Positions 41,743 to 50,435 of a stretch of DNA of 64,000 nt are shown one piece after another. Position 1 is the first letter of the stretch. Every line of letters starts with the position of its first letter. Origin of the DNA: Streptomyces nitrosporeus (GTDB taxonomy: Bacteria > Actinomycetota > Actinomycetes > Streptomycetales > Streptomycetaceae). The notes beneath the pieces are model-generated. The model was not told where the DNA came from and ran no database searches. It saw nothing but the letters and a program-made list of their open reading frames with translations. Position numbers and translations under genes: made by a program. The DNA is taken from positions 4,402,001 through 4,466,000 of the forward strand of contig NZ_CP023702.1 in NCBI RefSeq assembly GCF_008704555.1, given 5' to 3'.

Positions 41743-42906
41743 GTGGACGCGGGACTCAAGCGCGAGCTGGAGGAGAAGGTCCGGGCGGGCGAGCGGCTCA
41801 CCCGCGAGGACGGGATCGCGCTCTACGAGTCCGACGACCTGGCGTGGCTCGGCGGACTGGCCCACGAGGTGCGGACGCGGAAGAACGGCGACGTCGTCCA
41901 CTTCAACGTCAACCGCCACCTCAACATGACGAACGTGTGCACCGCGTCCTGCGCCTACTGCTCGTTCCAGCGCAAGCCGGGCGAGAAGGACGCGTACACG
42001 ATGCGCATCGAGGAGGCCGTCCGCCTCGCCAAGGCGATGGAGGGCGAGAACCTCACCGAGCTGCACATCGTCAACGGGCTGCACCCCACCCTCCCGTGGC
42101 GTTATTACCCGCGCTCGCTCAGCGCGCTGAAGGAAGCCCTGCCGGACGTGGCGCTCAAGGCGTTCACGGCGACGGAGATCCACCACTTCGAGACGATCTC
42201 GGGGCTGTCGGCCTCGGAGATCCTCGACGAGCTGATCGAGGCCGGTCTGGAGTCGCTGACCGGTGGCGGCGCGGAGATCTTCGACTGGGAGGTCCGGCAG
42301 CACATCGTCGACCACGACACCCACTGGGAGGACTGGTCGCGCATCCACCGCCTCGCCCACGAGAAGGGGCTCAAGACCCCGGCGACGATGCTGTACGGGC
42401 ACATCGAGGAGCCCCGCCACCGCGTCGACCACGTGCTGCGGCTGCGGGAGATGCAGGACGAGACCGGCGGTTTCCAGGTCTTCATCCCGCTCCGCTACCA
42501 GCACGACTTCGTGGACATGAAGGACGGCAAGGTCCGCAACACCCTCCAGGCCCGCACGTCGATGGCGACCGGCGCGGAGGCGCTGAAGACCTTCGCGGTC
42601 TCCCGGCTGCTCTTCGACAACGTCCCGCACGTCAAGGTGTTCTGGGTGATGCACGGCGTGCAGACCGCGCAGCTCGCGCTCCAGCACGGCGCCGACGACA
42701 TGGACGGCTCGGTCGTCGAGTACAAGATCACGCATGACGCGGACGACTACGGCACGCCGAACAAGCTCGGCCGCGAGGACCTGCTGGAACTCATCCGGGA
42801 CGCCGGTTTCCGCCCGGTGGAGCGCAACACCCGGTACGAGATCCTGCGCGAGTACCCGGGTCCGGACCCGGAGCGGCGCGAGTCCCCGCAGCCGATGCGG
42901 GTCTGA
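41743..42906 (+). CDS. mqnE: Aminofutalosine synthase (radical SAM)
   Basis: MqnE joins 3-(1-carboxyvinyloxy)benzoate with an adenosyl radical to form aminodeoxyfutalosine, the first committed radical step of the futalosine menaquinone route. The 387-residue product has the radical SAM cluster motif CTASCAYC (Cys66, Cys70, Cys73), GGGAEIFDWEVRQHI and HIEEPRHRVDHVLRLREMQ typical of the MqnE/MqnC/CofH group. GGAGG precedes GTG 41743. The gene ends before a perfect palindromic terminator. Confidence 0.95.
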   Translation: MDAGLKRELEEKVRAGERLTREDGIALYESDDLAWLGGLAHEVRTRKNGDVVHFNVNRHLNMTNVCTASCAYCSFQRKPGEKDAYTMRIEEAVRLAKAMEGENLTELHIVNGLHPTLPWRYYPRSLSALKEALPDVALKAFTATEIHHFETISGLSASEILDELIEAGLESLTGGGAEIFDWEVRQHIVDHDTHWEDWSRIHRLAHEKGLKTPATMLYGHIEEPRHRVDHVLRLREMQDETGGFQVFIPLRYQHDFVDMKDGKVRNTLQARTSMATGAEALKTFAVSRLLFDNVPHVKVFWVMHGVQTAQLALQHGADDMDGSVVEYKITHDADDYGTPNKLGREDLLELIRDAGFRPVERNTRYEILREYPGPDPERRESPQPMRV

Positions 42907-42930
42907 CGCCCGGCCGTCCCCTGGAGCCCG

Positions 42931-42966
42931 AAGGGTCCCGTCCGGAACGTTCCGGACGGGACCCTT
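42931..42966. terminator. mqnE terminator, 36-base perfect palindrome
   Basis: 42931-42948 is the exact reverse complement of 42949-42966, centred on AACGTT, 24 bases after the mqnE stop. It can fold to a long stem on either strand. Confidence 0.82.
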
Positions 42967-43019
42967 CCACGTACCGGACGGCGTTTGTCGCTCCCTGTGG
43001 TAATGGTTAACCTTCGGCC

Positions 43020-43547
43020 ATGGCTCTTACGTTTGAAGTGGATCCCGTGTTCGACCGTGCCCTGCGGGACGGCGTCACCGCGCTCTGGGCCGATGTCAGC
43101 AACGCGGGCGGGGCCGTCGGGTTCGTGCCGCCGGTGACCGAGGAGGACATCCGGCCCGAACTGGCCGGCCACCTCGTGGCGATGGCCGAGGGGCGTACCC
43201 GGCCGGTCGTCGGCCGCGACGGGGACGGGTCCGTCGCCGCCACCGCCTTCCTCACCCGCAACACCCACCGGCTGATGCGGCACTGGATCGGGGTGTACAC
43301 GGTGATGGTCCACCCCCGGCACCAGGGCAAGGGGTACGGCCGCGAGCTGATGGCCGCCGTGGCCGGGGCGGCCCGCTCCGTCGAGGGCATCGACGCCGTC
43401 CGGCTCACCTGCCGGGGCGGGACCGGCGCCGACCGCTTCTACGCCTCCTGCGGATACAAGGAGGTCGGCCGGGTCCCGGGCGCCATCCGGGTCGCCGAGG
43501 ACGACTACCGCGACGACATCATCATGTGGCTGCCGCTCTTCCGGTGA
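43020..43547 (+). CDS. GNAT family N-acetyltransferase
   Basis: This 175-residue GNAT protein has the strand IGVYTVMVHPRHQGKGYGRELM, whose QGKGYG is the acetyl-CoA pyrophosphate loop, and RFYASCGYKEVGRVPG at the C-terminus. No substrate is evident. It stands alone between two terminator/repeat zones. Confidence 0.9.
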   Translation: MALTFEVDPVFDRALRDGVTALWADVSNAGGAVGFVPPVTEEDIRPELAGHLVAMAEGRTRPVVGRDGDGSVAATAFLTRNTHRLMRHWIGVYTVMVHPRHQGKGYGRELMAAVAGAARSVEGIDAVRLTCRGGTGADRFYASCGYKEVGRVPGAIRVAEDDYRDDIIMWLPLFR

Positions 43548-43550
43548 CCG

Positions 43551-43645
43551 GGGCTTCCGGGGGCAGGGCTTTCCGGGGGCCGGATCTTCCGGGGGCCGGG
43601 CTTTCCGGCGGCGGGGGCTCCCGGTGGCAGGGGCTTTCGTCCGGT
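43551..43645. repeat. Imperfect tandem repeats (CCGGGGGC-GGGCTTT-like, ~18-bp period)
   Basis: After the GNAT stop, four to five units of TTCCGGGGGCCGGGCTTT-like sequence follow in tandem. They are non-coding and GC-rich, with no hairpin as clear as other terminators here. Confidence 0.55.
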
Positions 43646-43794
43646 GCCAGGGCCTTTTGGGGGCCGGGCCGAGGGGCGGGCGACGGCTTCGGGGCGGCCC
43701 GGAGGACCGGCGGAATTCGGGGCATGCTTCACTGGTCGGGCGGAAAACCATCCCGCACGACCGCAGAGACGTCGGACGAGAGAGAAGGCCAGCC

Positions 43795-44091
43795 GTGTCC
43801 GCTGCCAAGCCGAGCGCAACGATCCGCTACACCGCGTTGCGCCTCCTGATCTTCGTCGGGTGCTTCTTCGTCGCCGGCGTGGCGGTCCACTTCGGACTGC
43901 TGCCCTCCGGGGTCGGCGGCTCCAACGCCGTCTGGGTCATCCTCCTCGGCCTGCTGCTCTCGGCCCCGCTCAGCTACATCCTGCTGCGCAAGCAGCGTGA
44001 CGAGATGTCCGAGCAGATCGTCTCCACGGTCGACCGCACCAAGGCCAGGCTCGACGCGAACCGCACCCGCGAGGACAGCGTCACCCCGTAA
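43795..44091 (+). CDS. DUF4229 domain membrane protein
   Basis: This 98-residue protein has two transmembrane helices (ALRLLIFVGCFFVAGVAVHF and VWVILLGLLLSAPLSYILL) followed by a charged helical tail (KQRDEMSEQIVSTVDRTKAR). This is the DUF4229 pattern of actinomycetes; function is unknown. The GTG at 43795 has GAGAAGG upstream. Confidence 0.85.
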   Translation: MSAAKPSATIRYTALRLLIFVGCFFVAGVAVHFGLLPSGVGGSNAVWVILLGLLLSAPLSYILLRKQRDEMSEQIVSTVDRTKARLDANRTREDSVTP

Positions 44092-44260
44092 GGCCCCACC
44101 GGTCCCACGGCCCGGCAGGGCCGGTGCCGCGTAACCTTTCTCACAGTCCATGCCCCTACGGGCCCGCCCCGGTACCCGAGCAGTGCGCTCCGGTGCCGGG
44201 GTTCCGCGTTTCCCGGGGTGGTCCCGGCCGCTTCGGTGATCAGTAGTCCCCAAGCGGACC

Positions 44261-44275
44261 TTTGAGATCCTCAAA
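44261..44275. promoter_or_regulatory. Operator-like palindrome upstream of leader peptide and symporter
   Basis: TTTGAG-ATC-CTCAAA is a perfect 6-bp inverted repeat with a 3-base centre, 24 bases upstream of the leader ATG. Its position fits a regulator site overlapping the promoter. The regulator is unknown. Confidence 0.5.
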
Positions 44276-44298
44276 GTACAGGTGTTAACGTATGCGGC

Positions 44299-44406
44299 AT
44301 GACCACCGCAGTGCGCCCCCGCCATGCCATGAGCGTCCCGCTCGTGGCGCGCCTGCACGTGGATCTCTGCCGCTGTATGTCCGCGGTCTGTTGCCGCAAC
44401 GTCTGA
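44299..44406 (+). CDS. Cysteine-rich leader peptide (uORF) before symporter
   Basis: A 35-residue ORF ends in HVDLCRCMSAVCCRNV, with four cysteines in its last 12 residues. It resembles the 'putative leader peptide' class of actinomycetes carrying the V-D-L-C-R motif, which I recall upstream of sulfur-related genes. Cys-rich uORFs in actinobacteria can couple cysteine supply to expression of downstream genes by ribosome stalling. It ends 117 bases before the DAACS symporter start. Regulatory rather than protein function is inferred. Confidence 0.7.
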   Translation: MTTAVRPRHAMSVPLVARLHVDLCRCMSAVCCRNV

Positions 44407-44523
44407 ACCGGCATCATGCAGCGGCGTCGCCTTCAGCGCGGGCGCCGCACCCCCGTCCCCCTCGACCGCACGTCCGTACGTCTGTCCTCGTACGTCCCGA
44501 TGCGTCTCAACTGGAGTGTGTCC

Positions 44524-45879
44524 GTGTCCGCGAACTCCGCGTCCCCCACGACCGACGCCGACGAGCCGTCCGGCTCCGGCCGCCGCATACCCGGTGTCCC
44601 CTTCTGGGCCCAGATCGTCATCGGTCTGCTCCTCGGTGTCCTGCTCGGCTGGCTCGCCCGCAGCCAGGACATCGACTGGCTGTACACCACGCTGGACCAG
44701 GTCGGCCACATCTTCGTCCAGCTGCTGAAGCTGGCCGTCGCCCCGCTCGTCTTCTTCGCGATCCTGGTCTCGATCACCAATCTGCGGAAGGTCAACAACG
44801 CCGCCCGGCTGGCCACCCGCACCCTGCTCTGGTTCATGATCACTTCGCTGATCGCGGTGGCCATCGGTCTGGCCATCGGCCTGGTGACCAACCCGGGTTC
44901 CGGCACGGGCCTCACCCCCAAGGACGGCGCCAAGCCCGAGAACGCCGGTTCCTGGCTCGACTTCCTGACCGGCATCATCCCCACCGACGTGATCACGCCG
45001 TTCACCGAGCTGAACGTCCTGCAGATCGTCTTCATGGCCGCCGTCGCCGGTATCGCCGCGCTCCAGCTGGGTGAGAAGGCCAAGCCGATCCTCGCCCTCA
45101 GCGAGTCGGTCCTGGAGCTCCTCCAGAAGGCCCTGTGGTGGGTCATCCGCCTCGCGCCGCTGGGCACCGTCGGCCTCATCGGCTACGCGATCGCCGACTA
45201 CGGCTGGGACCTGATCGGCAAGTACGCGACGTTCACCGCCGACGTCTACATCGGCTGCGCGCTGGTGCTGTTCGGCGTCTACCCGCTGCTCCTCGCCACG
45301 GTCGCCAAGGTCAACCCGGTCCAGTTCTTCAAGGGCGCCTGGCCCGCGATCCAGCTGGCGTTCGTCTCCCGCTCCTCGGTCGGCACCATGCCGGTCACCC
45401 AGAAGGTCACCGAGCGCCTCGGTGTCCCGAAGGAGTACACCAGCTTCGCCGTGCCGTTCGGCGCCACCACCAAGATGGACGGCTGCGCCGCGATCTACCC
45501 GGCGCTGGCGGCGATCTTCATCGCGCAGATCTTCGACGTCCAGCTGGGCATCGGTGACTACCTGCTGATCGCGTTCGTCTCGGTCGTCGGCTCGGCCGCG
45601 ACCGCCGGGCTGACCGGTGCCACGGTCATGCTGACGCTGACCCTGTCGACGCTGGGGCTGCCGCTGGAGGGCGTGGGCCTGCTGCTCGCCATCGACCCGA
45701 TCCTGGACATGATCCGCACCGCCACCAACGTGGCCGGCCAGGCGCTGGTCCCGGTGATCGTCGCGGCCCGCGAGAAGATCCTCGACCACGACGCCTACAA
45801 CTCGGCGTCCTCCTCCCCGGTGGACGACGTCACCGTGTCGGATGCCGAGCGGAAGGTGAACGTGCCCGTCGCGGTGTGA
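44524..45879 (+). CDS. Dicarboxylate/amino acid:cation symporter (DAACS family)
   Basis: This 451-residue glutamate-transporter-fold protein has about eight transmembrane helices. RSSVGTMPVTQKV is the serine-rich HP1 tip, PFGATTKMDGCA the NxxD-like TM7 motif, and VGSAATAGLTGATVML the HP2 loop, followed by DPILDMIRTATNVAGQAL. Substrates in the family include C4-dicarboxylates, glutamate and cystine (TcyP branch). The Cys-rich leader upstream favours a cystine/sulfur link, but this is inference. GGAG is 7 bases before GTG 44524. Confidence 0.9.
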   Translation: MSANSASPTTDADEPSGSGRRIPGVPFWAQIVIGLLLGVLLGWLARSQDIDWLYTTLDQVGHIFVQLLKLAVAPLVFFAILVSITNLRKVNNAARLATRTLLWFMITSLIAVAIGLAIGLVTNPGSGTGLTPKDGAKPENAGSWLDFLTGIIPTDVITPFTELNVLQIVFMAAVAGIAALQLGEKAKPILALSESVLELLQKALWWVIRLAPLGTVGLIGYAIADYGWDLIGKYATFTADVYIGCALVLFGVYPLLLATVAKVNPVQFFKGAWPAIQLAFVSRSSVGTMPVTQKVTERLGVPKEYTSFAVPFGATTKMDGCAAIYPALAAIFIAQIFDVQLGIGDYLLIAFVSVVGSAATAGLTGATVMLTLTLSTLGLPLEGVGLLLAIDPILDMIRTATNVAGQALVPVIVAAREKILDHDAYNSASSSPVDDVTVSDAERKVNVPVAV

Positions 45880-45898
45880 TCCCTTCGGTACGTCGGCG

Positions 45899-45930
45899 AG
45901 GCGCCCCCGGACACCGGTCCGGGGGCGCCT
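45899..45930. terminator. Bidirectional terminator after symporter
   Basis: 45899-45912 pairs perfectly with 45917-45930 (14 bp, 4-base loop), between the convergent symporter and hydrolase genes. Confidence 0.82.
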
Positions 45931-45951
45931 TCCGTGTGTCCGGGGCGCGGG

Positions 45952-47166
45952 TCAGGGGTGGTGCCGGAAGACGACCTCCGGGTTGTCCGGGACGGGGCCG
46001 TCGAGGAGGGGCCGCGGCCGGCCCTTCAGGTGCAGGTCCAGGAAGGCGGCGACGTAGCCGCGGGTGATCCCGGTGGAGCGTGCGGCGGGGAGCGGGGCCG
46101 CGGGGTCCACCGGCAGGCCCAGCTGCCCGGCGAGGACGGGCAGGTCCGTGAAGGTGAAGTGGCCCGAGCCCTCGACGGTCAGCCAGCGCTTCCAGCCGTC
46201 CAGCCGGGACCAGCCCGTGTCCCAGGAATCGTCGGGCCCGCCGGGGTGGTGGAGGCTCTCGGTACCGAGCATCAGGAGCGGGCGGCCGTCGAGGCCCCGG
46301 CCGGGGACCGGGTCGAAGAAGGTGCCGTCCATGTCGATCCCGGCGTCGACGCGCCGGTCGGCCCGCATGGTGGAGACCGCGGCGTTCCCGCCGATGGAGT
46401 GGCCGGCCGCGGCGATCCGGCCGGTGTCGATCATCCCCGCGTGCCGCCAGGCGGGATGCCGGCCGGTCAGCCGGTCGAGTACGAAGGAGAGGTCGGCCGC
46501 GCGTCCGGTGGAGACGCTGCCCAGCAGCTCCCGCTCGGCCTCCTCCGTGGGGGCCGCCTCGACCCGGTCGCAGGCCGAGCAGGTGAGCACCCGCCCGCCG
46601 GGGAAGGAGGTGCCGCTCGACTCGTAGGCGTGGTCGACGCTCACCACGACGTATCCGCGGCCGGCCAGGTCCTCGGCGAGGGAGGTCAGGGTGGCGCGCG
46701 GTGTGCCGAAGCCGGGGGAGAGCAGCACCAGTGGGAACCGGCCCCGGGCCGGCCGGGCGCCGGAGCGGGCGTGTGTGCGGGTGGAGCTGACGGTGGTGGC
46801 GGGGACGACGCCGTCCAGGGCGCGTTGCGCCAGCATCAGCCGTGCTTCCTCGGTGCTCATGTACGGGGCGGTGCCGCCCGCCCCGCCGGAGCGGGCCGGG
46901 TAGTGCACCGACGCCATGAGCTCGCGGGCTCCGGCCGTGGGGACCCACGGGTCGGTGCGGCTGTGGTCGGTGAGGTGCAGCACCTCGGTGCCGATGGAGT
47001 AGGGGCCGGCCGGGAGGGGGAGTCCGAGGGACGGCGAGGCGGTGCGTCCGGACATGGTCGTGGGGACGGGGGCCGCCGGGGCGGGGGCGGCCGCGAGCGT
47101 GGACAGCAGGGCGGTCGCGGCGAGGGCCAGGGCGGCGGCCGTGCGGCCACGGGATCTGATCGGCAT
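45952..47166 (-). CDS. Secreted alpha/beta hydrolase, PAF-acetylhydrolase-like
   Basis: This 404-residue protein has a signal peptide (MPIRSRGRTAAALALAATAL, then APAPAA cleavage region). The hydrolase domain has FPLVLLSPGFGTPRATLTSL, DTGRIAAAGHSIGGNAAV (Ser nucleophile), DAGIDMDGTFFD (Asp) and GSGHFTFTDLP (His), which is the platelet-activating-factor acetylhydrolase isoform II pattern. In Streptomyces such enzymes are secreted esterases; phospholipid or short-chain ester substrates are likely. It is divergent from the TetR gene. Confidence 0.87.
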   Translation of the reverse strand: MPIRSRGRTAAALALAATALLSTLAAAPAPAAPVPTTMSGRTASPSLGLPLPAGPYSIGTEVLHLTDHSRTDPWVPTAGARELMASVHYPARSGGAGGTAPYMSTEEARLMLAQRALDGVVPATTVSSTRTHARSGARPARGRFPLVLLSPGFGTPRATLTSLAEDLAGRGYVVVSVDHAYESSGTSFPGGRVLTCSACDRVEAAPTEEAERELLGSVSTGRAADLSFVLDRLTGRHPAWRHAGMIDTGRIAAAGHSIGGNAAVSTMRADRRVDAGIDMDGTFFDPVPGRGLDGRPLLMLGTESLHHPGGPDDSWDTGWSRLDGWKRWLTVEGSGHFTFTDLPVLAGQLGLPVDPAAPLPAARSTGITRGYVAAFLDLHLKGRPRPLLDGPVPDNPEVVFRHHP

Positions 47167-47320
47167 GGCTTCGACGGTAGGCGGGCAGGGCCGGGGGGAC
47201 GTCGTGCCGCCGGTTGATCTCCGGCTACGACCGTGGTCCGACCGTTCGATACCACAGGGGGAGACGGGTACCGGCCATCGCGGCCGGGACGCCGCTGTGT
47301 ACGCCGGGGGCCTGTTCCGC

Positions 47321-47346
47321 GCCGTACTCTTACCGAGGAGTACGGC
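47321..47346. promoter_or_regulatory. Inverted repeat upstream of tetR (candidate operator)
   Basis: GCCGTACTC (47321-47329) and GAGTACGGC (47338-47346) form a perfect 9-bp inverted repeat with 8 bases between, 23 bases before the TetR start. It contains TTAC-N4-GAGTA (47330-47342), a pattern also present in the palindrome at 50436-50448 between fabG4 and fadA2. Autoregulation is likely. Confidence 0.5.
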
Positions 47347-47369
47347 AGCGGGGCGGGAGGAAGTCCGAC

Positions 47370-48014
47370 GTGAGTGCAGTGAAGAGCAAACGCATGCCAC
47401 GCGCCGTGCGGGAGCAGCAGATGATGGACGCGGCGGTGCGGACCTTCGGACAGCGCGGCTACCGGGCCGCCTCGATGGACGAGATCGCGGAACTGGCCGG
47501 GGTCTCCAAGCCGTTGGTCTACCTGTACCTGAACTCCAAGGAGGACCTCTTCACCGCCTGTATCCGCCGTGAGTCGGAATCCCTGATGGCGGCCGTGCAG
47601 GCGGGTGTGGAGCCGGGGCTGCCCGCCGACCGGCAACTGTGGGACGGGCTCCAGGCGTTCTTCACGCACACCGCCCGCAACCCGGACGGCTGGGCGGTGC
47701 TGCACCAGCAGGCGCGCGCGCAGGGGGAGCCGTTCGTCGGTGAGGTCGCGGTGCTCCGGGAGGAGATCGTTGCGTTCGTGACGGGTCTGATCGGGGCCGC
47801 GGCGCGTGAGGCGCACAGCGATCCCGCGCTGCCCGACCGGGACGTCGCCGGGCTCGCGCAGGCGCTCGTCGGGGCCGCGGAGGCGCTCGCCGGGTGGGCG
47901 AACGTCACCCCGGGGGTCTCGGCCAGGGAGGCGGCGACCACCCTGATGAACTTCTCCTGGGCCGGACTGGAGAACCTGATGCACGGGCGTGGCTGGCAGC
48001 CCCGGGGCGACTGA
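47370..48014 (+). CDS. TetR family transcriptional regulator
   Basis: This 214-residue protein has an N-terminal HTH: MMDAAVRTFGQRGYRAASMDEIAELAGVSKPLVYLYLNSKEDLF. The C-terminal ligand domain is helical, with HTARNPDGWAVLHQQARAQG. TetR repressors of this kind often control fatty-acid or beta-oxidation genes. The nearby convergent htdX-fabG4 operon and the shared operator-like pattern suggest that target. GGAGG is ~9 bases before GTG 47370. Confidence 0.9.
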   Translation: MSAVKSKRMPRAVREQQMMDAAVRTFGQRGYRAASMDEIAELAGVSKPLVYLYLNSKEDLFTACIRRESESLMAAVQAGVEPGLPADRQLWDGLQAFFTHTARNPDGWAVLHQQARAQGEPFVGEVAVLREEIVAFVTGLIGAAAREAHSDPALPDRDVAGLAQALVGAAEALAGWANVTPGVSAREAATTLMNFSWAGLENLMHGRGWQPRGD

Positions 48015-48127
48015 CGGGGCGAGGGCGGTGGCCCCGGGGCCGGGCCGATGGGGCCGGGCGGGCCGCCGGATCCGGGGCGAGGAGGCCGGTACAGGCGGGT
48101 GAGCAGGCCGGCGCCGATGGGGCCGGG

Positions 48128-48211
48128 CCCGCCTGGTCCGTCTTGCCTGGCCCGTCTTGCCCGGTCTGGGCCCGCCTGGTCCGTCCCGCCTGGTCCGTCC
48201 CGCCTGGTCCG
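48128..48211. repeat. Tandem repeats of CCCGCCTGGTCCGTC
   Basis: Several copies of a ~15-bp unit, some diverged (TTGCCTGGCCCGTC), lie between the convergent TetR and MaoC genes. A GCCGATGGGGCCGGGC unit is also duplicated at about 48045 and 48113. Non-coding. Confidence 0.6.
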
Positions 48212-48221
48212 GCCCCCGCCG

Positions 48222-49085
48222 TCAGCCCTCCCGGAGGAGGGTGCCGGTGAGGTGGACGCGGCTGCCGGCGCGTACCTGGAAGTCCGGGCCGTCCGCGGCG
48301 TAGGCGACCGTGGCCGGCAGCAGGACCGGGGCCCTGAACTCCGCGCGCACCGCCCGGACCGGGGCCGGTCCCCCGGACGGCGTCCCGCTTCCCGCCGTGC
48401 CGGGCGCCGTTCCGCTCTCCGCCTGCGCGAGGCACCGGGCGACCGTCCACATGCCGTGGGCGATGTGCCGGGGGAAGCCGAACAGCCGGGCCGTCAGCGG
48501 GTGGAGGTGGATCGGGTTGCGGTCGCCGGAGACCGCGCCGTACCGTCGCCCGAGGTCACCGGGCAGCCGCCACTCGGTGACGGCGGGCAGGTCCCGCGGC
48601 GCGTCCGGGGCGGGGGGAGGGGGCGGGGCGTCCGTGGCGTGACGGGAGAGATAGCCGCTGCGCGACTCCCAGACCAGTTCGTCAGCCAGCCGTGCCTCGG
48701 TGACCACCGTGACCTCGGTGCCCCGCCGGTGGGGCGTCAACCGCTCCGCGTACACGGTGAGTCCGAGCGGTTCCGCCGCTCCGGTGGGCCGGTGGCGGCT
48801 GATCTCGATCCAGGTGTGCACGAGCCCCAGGACCGGCAGCGGGAAGGCCCGCGCCGTCATCAGCCGCATGGCGAGCGGGAAGCCCAGCACATGCGGGTAG
48901 GTGAGCGGCAGGGTGTCCGTGCGGGTGAAGCCGCAGAGGGTGCGGTACGCGCTGAGCGGGCCCGGCGCCGCGGGCGCCGGAGCGAGGACCGCCCGGCCGG
49001 CGGGCAGGGTGGCACCGGGGCGCCCCGCCCGTTTGAAGGGGGAGGTGACGGCGCCGCGCAGCATCGAGGTTCCCAGGCCGCTCAT
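48222..49085 (-). CDS. MaoC-like (R)-hydratase, HtdX-like
   Basis: This 287-residue double-hotdog protein has the hydratase-2 signature GAVSGDRNPIHLHPLTARLFGFPRHIAHGMW, with catalytic Asp and His, in the C-terminal half (residues ~180-215). The N-terminal half is the degenerate hotdog. It hydrates trans-2-enoyl-CoA/ACP. Gene order MaoC - FabG4-like with a divergent thiolase reproduces M. tuberculosis Rv0241c (htdX) - Rv0242c (fabG4) - Rv0243 (fadA2). It starts 3 bases after the fabG4-like stop. Confidence 0.88.
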   Translation of the reverse strand: MSGLGTSMLRGAVTSPFKRAGRPGATLPAGRAVLAPAPAAPGPLSAYRTLCGFTRTDTLPLTYPHVLGFPLAMRLMTARAFPLPVLGLVHTWIEISRHRPTGAAEPLGLTVYAERLTPHRRGTEVTVVTEARLADELVWESRSGYLSRHATDAPPPPPAPDAPRDLPAVTEWRLPGDLGRRYGAVSGDRNPIHLHPLTARLFGFPRHIAHGMWTVARCLAQAESGTAPGTAGSGTPSGGPAPVRAVRAEFRAPVLLPATVAYAADGPDFQVRAGSRVHLTGTLLREG

Positions 49086-49088
49086 GGC

Positions 49089-50408
49089 TCAGGCCCCCAG
49101 CAGGCTCTGGCCGCAGACCCGGACGACCTGGCCGTTGACGGCGGTGGACGCGGGCTGGGCGAACCAGGCGGTGGTCTCCGCGACGTCGATGGGAAGGCCG
49201 CCCTGGGAAAGGGAGTTCATCCGGCGCCCCGCCTCCCGGATGAGCAGCGGCACGGCGGCCGTCATCTTCGTCTCGATGAAGCCGGGCGCGACCGCGTTGA
49301 CGGTGACACCGTGGCCGGCGGCGGCGCGCGGTGCCAGGGAGCGGACCAGGCCGATGACACCGGCCTTGCTGGCCGCGTAGTTGGTCTGGCCGTTGTTGCC
49401 GGCGATACCGGCGATGGAGGCGGTGGCCACGATCCGTCCGCCGCGGTTCACCGTGCCCGCCTCCAGCAGGGCGTCCGTCGTCCGCAGCACGCTGTCCAGG
49501 TTGACCTCGATGACCTGGGCCCAGCGCTCGGCCGGCATGTTGGCGAGGCGGCGGTCCCGGGTGATACCGGCGTTGTGGACCAGCACGTCCAGGCCGCCCG
49601 GGACCGCCGCCGCGATCCGCTCGGCCGCGTCGGGCGCGGTGATGTCCAGCGGCAGCGCGGTGGCACCGAGCCGGTCGGCGGTGCGGCCGAGTTCCTCCCC
49701 GGCCTGCGGGACGTCCAGGCAGATCACCTGGGCGCCGTCCCTGGCCAGCACCGAGGCGACGGCCGCGCCGATGCCCCGGGCCGCACCGGTGACCAGCGCG
49801 GTGCGCCCGGTCAGCGGTGCCACCCAGTCGGCGACCGGATCGGGTGCGGCGCCGGTGAGTTCGACGACCTGGCCGCTGACATACGCGGAGCGGGGCGACA
49901 GCAGGAAGCGCAGGGTGGACTCGGCGGGGGCCGCGGACCCGGGGGCGAGCCGCACCAGCTGCGCGGTGGCCCCCCGGCCGATCTCCTTGCCGAGCGAGCG
50001 TACGAACCCCTCCAGCGCCTGCTGGGCCGCCGCCTGGTGGTGGTCCTCCGGGGACGGGTGCGTGCCGAGGACGACGATCCGGCCGCCGGTGACCAGTGAG
50101 CGTACGACGGGGTGCAGGGCCGCGTGGAGGCCGCCGAGGCCGGCGGCCGTGGTGATTCCCGTCGCATCCACGACGATGCCGGCCGGGCGGTCCGCCCGGC
50201 GGACGACCTCCAGCCCGGTCGCCGCGAGCACCGGAGCGAGGGTGTCCCCGAGGAGCGACCCACCGGCGGTGAGGTGCAGCAACGGGCCGTCGAGCGAGGG
50301 CGTCGCCAGCGACCAGCGGCGCAGCCCGACCGGTTGCGGCAGGCCGAGCCGGCGGGTCAGGAAGCGTCCAGGGGCTGTGCCGGTCAGGTGCAGATAGCGG
50401 TCGGCCAT
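49089..50408 (-). CDS. 3-oxoacyl-ACP/CoA reductase, FabG4-like two-domain
   Basis: This protein has 439 residues. Residues ~1-195 are a flavodoxin-like domain with no nucleotide motif. Residues ~205-439 are an SDR domain: TALVTGAARGIGAAVA (cofactor), LVHNAGITRDRRLANM, ATASIAGIAGNNGQTNYAASKAG (Ser, YxxxK). This layout is that of mycobacterial FabG4, an NADH-dependent ketoacyl-CoA reductase. It is cotranscribed with the MaoC gene and divergent from the thiolase. Confidence 0.92.
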   Translation of the reverse strand: MADRYLHLTGTAPGRFLTRRLGLPQPVGLRRWSLATPSLDGPLLHLTAGGSLLGDTLAPVLAATGLEVVRRADRPAGIVVDATGITTAAGLGGLHAALHPVVRSLVTGGRIVVLGTHPSPEDHHQAAAQQALEGFVRSLGKEIGRGATAQLVRLAPGSAAPAESTLRFLLSPRSAYVSGQVVELTGAAPDPVADWVAPLTGRTALVTGAARGIGAAVASVLARDGAQVICLDVPQAGEELGRTADRLGATALPLDITAPDAAERIAAAVPGGLDVLVHNAGITRDRRLANMPAERWAQVIEVNLDSVLRTTDALLEAGTVNRGGRIVATASIAGIAGNNGQTNYAASKAGVIGLVRSLAPRAAAGHGVTVNAVAPGFIETKMTAAVPLLIREAGRRMNSLSQGGLPIDVAETTAWFAQPASTAVNGQVVRVCGQSLLGA

Positions 50409-50435
50409 TGTCCAGACTCCTGCTCGGTCGTAGAT

